From Actinomycetota bacterium (GTDB lineage Bacteria; Actinomycetota; Actinomycetes; Streptosporangiales; Streptosporangiaceae), in the NCBI GenBank assembly GCA_027313705.1, contig DAHVDE010000092.1, positions 1 through 32,738 of the forward strand: 32,738 bases of DNA. The letters are read 5' to 3'. The notes below the pieces were generated by a model, which made no database searches, was not told the DNA's origin, and saw only the letters and a list, made by a program, of their open reading frames with translations. Numbering within the stretch: position 1 is the first letter of the stretch; each line of letters begins with the position of its first letter. Positions 30,442 to 32,738 of this stretch are shown here, one piece after another. The position numbers were made by a program, and so were the translations under genes.

Positions 30442-32280
30442 ATGGTGATATCCCGACGGATATCTGTGCTTGGAACGGCGCTGGCGACGCTGGCCTTCGG
30501 CGCGGTCGGCGCGGTCGGCGCGGGGGGCACGGCCGGGGCGGCGGCGGCCGGGGCGGCGACGGCGAGCCGGTCGGCCGGGTACATCCCGGCACTGGCGCCG
30601 AGTACCCCGATCAAGCACCTGGTCGTGATCTTTGACGAAAACGAGTCTTTCGATCACTACTTCGGCACCTATCCCTACGCGAAGAACCCCAAAGGCGAGC
30701 CAGCGTTTCATGCGGCCAAGGGCACGCCGACGGTCAAGGGCCTCTACACCAAGATCGGCCTGAAGGGGCCGGTCGGCCCGTTGCTGACCGCCAACCCGAA
30801 CGGCAGCAACCCGATGCGGATTGACAGGAACGATCCGATGCTCTGCGACCAGAGCCACGCGTACGTGGCAGAGCAACTTGCCGCCGACCACGGGAAGGAA
30901 GACAAATACCCGCAGAACACCGGCAAGAACCAGACACTCAAGCAGTGCCTGACCGGCCTGAAGTACCAGGGCAAGCCCGAGCCGACTCCGGCCGGCGCCG
31001 CTAAGAACTTTGCCGTCATGGATTACTTCGACGGCAACACCGTGACTGCGCTCTGGAATTACGCTCAGCATTACGCGCTGAGCGACAACAACTTCGGCAG
31101 CAGTTTCGGTGAATCCACCATCGGAGCGCTGAACCTGGCCGCCTCCAACACCTACGGCGCCATCTGCGGCCCCACTGGCGGCACGAACCCGGTCACGGTC
31201 AAGGTCGCCGGCCCGTGCGCGGCACCCAAGGGCCTGAACACCAGCGATCCGGGCGCCACCACGAAGATCACCCTTCCGAAATCCCAGGCAGCCGGGCCGG
31301 GCACCGAGACGAACGACGCTAATCCAACATATGACATCTGCTCTTATCTGCCTGCGGCGGACGGCGGCAGTCATAATGCCCCGTCAGCGACCATCACGAT
31401 GGGCGGCAACAACATCGGCGTCGAGCTATCGGCGGCCAAGCTCACCTGGGGCTGGTTCCAGGGCGGTTTCGACCACGGCTACGTGCCAGGCCACGGCACG
31501 CGGCCGACCACGGCGCAGATCTGCTCGCAGCGGCACCAGAACGTGGGCGGCCAGGAGATCACCGACTACTCGCCGCATCACGAGCCGTTCCAGTACTTCG
31601 CGCAGACCGCGAACCCGATGCACCTGCCGCCGTCCTCGGTCGCCAAGATCGGTTACTCCGATCAGGCGAACCACCAGTACGACATCGCCGACTTCTTCGC
31701 CGCCGCGCAGGCAGGTAACCTGCCGCAGGTCTCCTTCCTCAAGGCGCCCGCCTACCAGGACAGCCACGCCGGCTACTCAGACCCGCTCGACGAGCAGACC
31801 TGGCTGGCGACCACGATCAACAAGATCGAGTCGCTCAAGACCTGGAGTTCCACCGCGATCATCATCACCTGGGACGACTCGGACGGCTGGTACGACAGCG
31901 TGCTTGGCCCCCTGCTCACCCAGAGCCAGACCTCGCTCGACAGCCTGACCGCTCCAGGCAAGTGCGGCTCAGATCCGGCGAAGGTGCCGCACAGCAGGTC
32001 GGGCCGGCCAGAGGAAGACCGGTGCGGGGTCGGCCCGAGGCTGCCGCTGCTCGTCATCTCGCCGTGGGCCAAGAAGAACTTCGTCAACGGGTCCTTCTCT
32101 GACCAGAGTTCGATCGACAAGTTCATCGAGTACAACTGGCACCTGGCCGCCCTCGGCAACGGCGCCGCTGACGCCTCGGCGGGCTCCCTGCTGCCGATGT
32201 TCTCGTTCGGCAAGAAGCCAGGAAACCTGGCTCCTGTTTACATCAGCCCGTCCACAGGGGAGGTGCAGAAGAAGCCCTAG
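30442..32280 (+). CDS. Secreted phosphoesterase, phospholipase C family
   Basis: A 612-residue exported enzyme of the acid phosphatase/phospholipase C superfamily (AcpA and mycobacterial Plc type). The N-terminus SRRISVLGTALATLAFGAVG followed by an Ala/Gly-rich stretch looks like a Tat-type signal. The metal and nucleophile region is HLVVIFDENESFDHYFGTYP. Later motifs are MDYFDGNTVTALWNYAQHYA, SDNNFGSSFGESTIGALNLA, SYSPHH-like TDYSPHHEPFQYF, HAGYSDPLDEQTW and IIITWDDSDGWYDS. In other bacteria these enzymes cleave phosphodiesters of lipids or release phosphate. AGAGGAG lies eight bases before the ATG. No Pho box was recognised. The C-terminus lacks an anchor, so the enzyme should be released. 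Confidence 0.92.
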   Translation: MVISRRISVLGTALATLAFGAVGAVGAGGTAGAAAAGAATASRSAGYIPALAPSTPIKHLVVIFDENESFDHYFGTYPYAKNPKGEPAFHAAKGTPTVKGLYTKIGLKGPVGPLLTANPNGSNPMRIDRNDPMLCDQSHAYVAEQLAADHGKEDKYPQNTGKNQTLKQCLTGLKYQGKPEPTPAGAAKNFAVMDYFDGNTVTALWNYAQHYALSDNNFGSSFGESTIGALNLAASNTYGAICGPTGGTNPVTVKVAGPCAAPKGLNTSDPGATTKITLPKSQAAGPGTETNDANPTYDICSYLPAADGGSHNAPSATITMGGNNIGVELSAAKLTWGWFQGGFDHGYVPGHGTRPTTAQICSQRHQNVGGQEITDYSPHHEPFQYFAQTANPMHLPPSSVAKIGYSDQANHQYDIADFFAAAQAGNLPQVSFLKAPAYQDSHAGYSDPLDEQTWLATTINKIESLKTWSSTAIIITWDDSDGWYDSVLGPLLTQSQTSLDSLTAPGKCGSDPAKVPHSRSGRPEEDRCGVGPRLPLLVISPWAKKNFVNGSFSDQSSIDKFIEYNWHLAALGNGAADASAGSLLPMFSFGKKPGNLAPVYISPSTGEVQKKP

Positions 32281-32456
32281 TAGTAGCTCGCCGACCGCTG
32301 GCTGACTGGCCGGACTTTGCTGCCGGCCAGCTGGATGCCATGACGGGCGATCGCGATGTAGGCCACCAGCGCGGTGATCACGACGAGGGTCACCGCGCTG
32401 ACGGCCGCATCGCCGTAGCCAAGGCCGGTGATGGCCCGCGGCTTGGAGAACCGCTG
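32277..32456 (-). pseudogene. C-terminal fragment of a membrane protein
   Basis: Reading leftward, an open stretch encodes about 58 residues with one clear helix (VSAVTLVVITALVAYIAIAR), then a polar tail and stop TAG at 32279-32277 that overlaps the phosphoesterase stop. It looks like the last helix and tail of a larger membrane protein. No start with a ribosome binding site is present, and the similarity ends where the ABC ATPase fragment begins on the other strand. A small intact gene starting with TTG 32459 is possible. Confidence 0.4.
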
Positions 32457-32738
32457 CAAGGCGCCAGCCTTTCCGTTTCCGACGGCGAGATCCTGGCGGT
32501 GATGGGGCCGAGCGGCTCAGGCAAGTCGACCCTGCTGCATTGCCTGGCAGGCATCTTCACGCCGGACAGCGGCGAGGTGTGGTTCGGCGGGCAGCGGGTT
32601 GACCAGTTGACCGACAAGAAACGCTCACAGCTACGGCGGACTGCGTTCGGCTTCGTGTTCCAGTTCGGGCAGTCGCCATCGGCCGTGCCCTGGTCGCCAG
32701 GCCGCAGGCGCTGTTCGCCGACGAGCCGACCGGGTCGC
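32451..32738 (+). pseudogene. Broken ABC transporter ATPase (LolD/MacB type), truncated and internally deleted
   Basis: Homology begins abruptly at PLQGASLSVSDGEILAVMGP and runs through Walker A GPSGSGKST, LLHCLAGIFTPDSGEVWFGG and the Q-loop FGFVFQFGQ. At about 32672 the frame changes, and the next recognisable block, in another frame, is VAIGRALVARPQALFADEPT, the segment that normally follows the LSGGQ signature. About 55 codons with the signature motif are missing, as is the first part of the protein. It therefore cannot make a working ATPase as read. The window ends inside it. A sequencing or assembly error cannot be excluded, but a single base error would not explain the loss. Confidence 0.75.

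Noticed and set aside
30403-31374. Long minus-strand frame opposite the phosphoesterase
   Set aside because: It is antisense to an unmistakable enzyme and is Arg/Gly-rich shadow sequence.

Overview
The window is high-GC DNA with strong G/C bias at third codon positions, frequent GTG and TTG starts and purine-rich ribosome binding sites. It looks like the chromosome of a filamentous-type actinomycete. Supporting families are the XRE/DUF397/ATPase regulator triad typical of Streptomyces relatives, a DUF574 methyltransferase, a MacRS-like two-component system, a DUF222/HNH endonuclease, and a second ClpP pair beside a PopR/ClgR-type regulator. The genus cannot be fixed from the sequence. I see no rRNA, tRNA, CRISPR array, phage module or intact insertion sequence.

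Region 1 (1-4716, minus strand) is a tightly overlapping operon: glutamine-synthetase-like ligase, RpiR-type regulator, amidohydrolase-2 enzyme and M20 amidohydrolase (cut by the window edge). The ligase and amidohydrolase are the two halves that are fused in fungal FluG. Region 2 (4740-6612, minus) is a NarL-type response regulator and its sensor kinase. Region 3 (6662-8797) is the XRE / DUF397 pair with a divergent anti-sigma-like ATPase. Region 4 (8838-13747, plus) holds a 2-keto-4-pentenoate hydratase-like enzyme, a beta-phosphoglucomutase-like HAD phosphatase translationally coupled to a GH65 enzyme, and a class II glutamine amidotransferase. Region 5 (13766-17028) has a DUF574 methyltransferase and, divergently, a folate one-carbon cluster: cyclodeaminase/cyclohydrolase family protein, a FolD-like protein lacking the usual catalytic lysine, and a PrmC-like methyltransferase.

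Region 6 (17196-19552) encodes a secreted Ig-like protein, an ECF-like sigma factor and a membrane protein that is probably its anti-sigma partner. Region 7 (19674-25942) has a DUF222/HNH protein, an orphan solute-binding protein, a TetR regulator with two near-identical palindromes upstream, a six-helix membrane protein and a Lys/Ala-rich histone-like protein with a SAP-like tail. Region 8 (26132-30160) has a thiolase-like/crotonase fusion, two ClpP subunits and a PopR/ClgR-like regulator ending in Leu-Ala-Ala. Region 9 (30442-end) has a secreted phospholipase C-type phosphoesterase, followed by a membrane-protein tail fragment and a broken LolD-type ABC ATPase.

Two window-wide patterns recur. 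Short tandem duplications (9 to 21 bp units) appear at or inside gene ends in at least seven places. Several genes have a -10-like hexamer six or seven bases before the start codon, consistent with leaderless transcripts. The best candidates for something new are the split one-carbon folate pair with the lysine-less FolD, the thiolase-like/crotonase fusion, and the self-limiting ClpP/PopR circuit.
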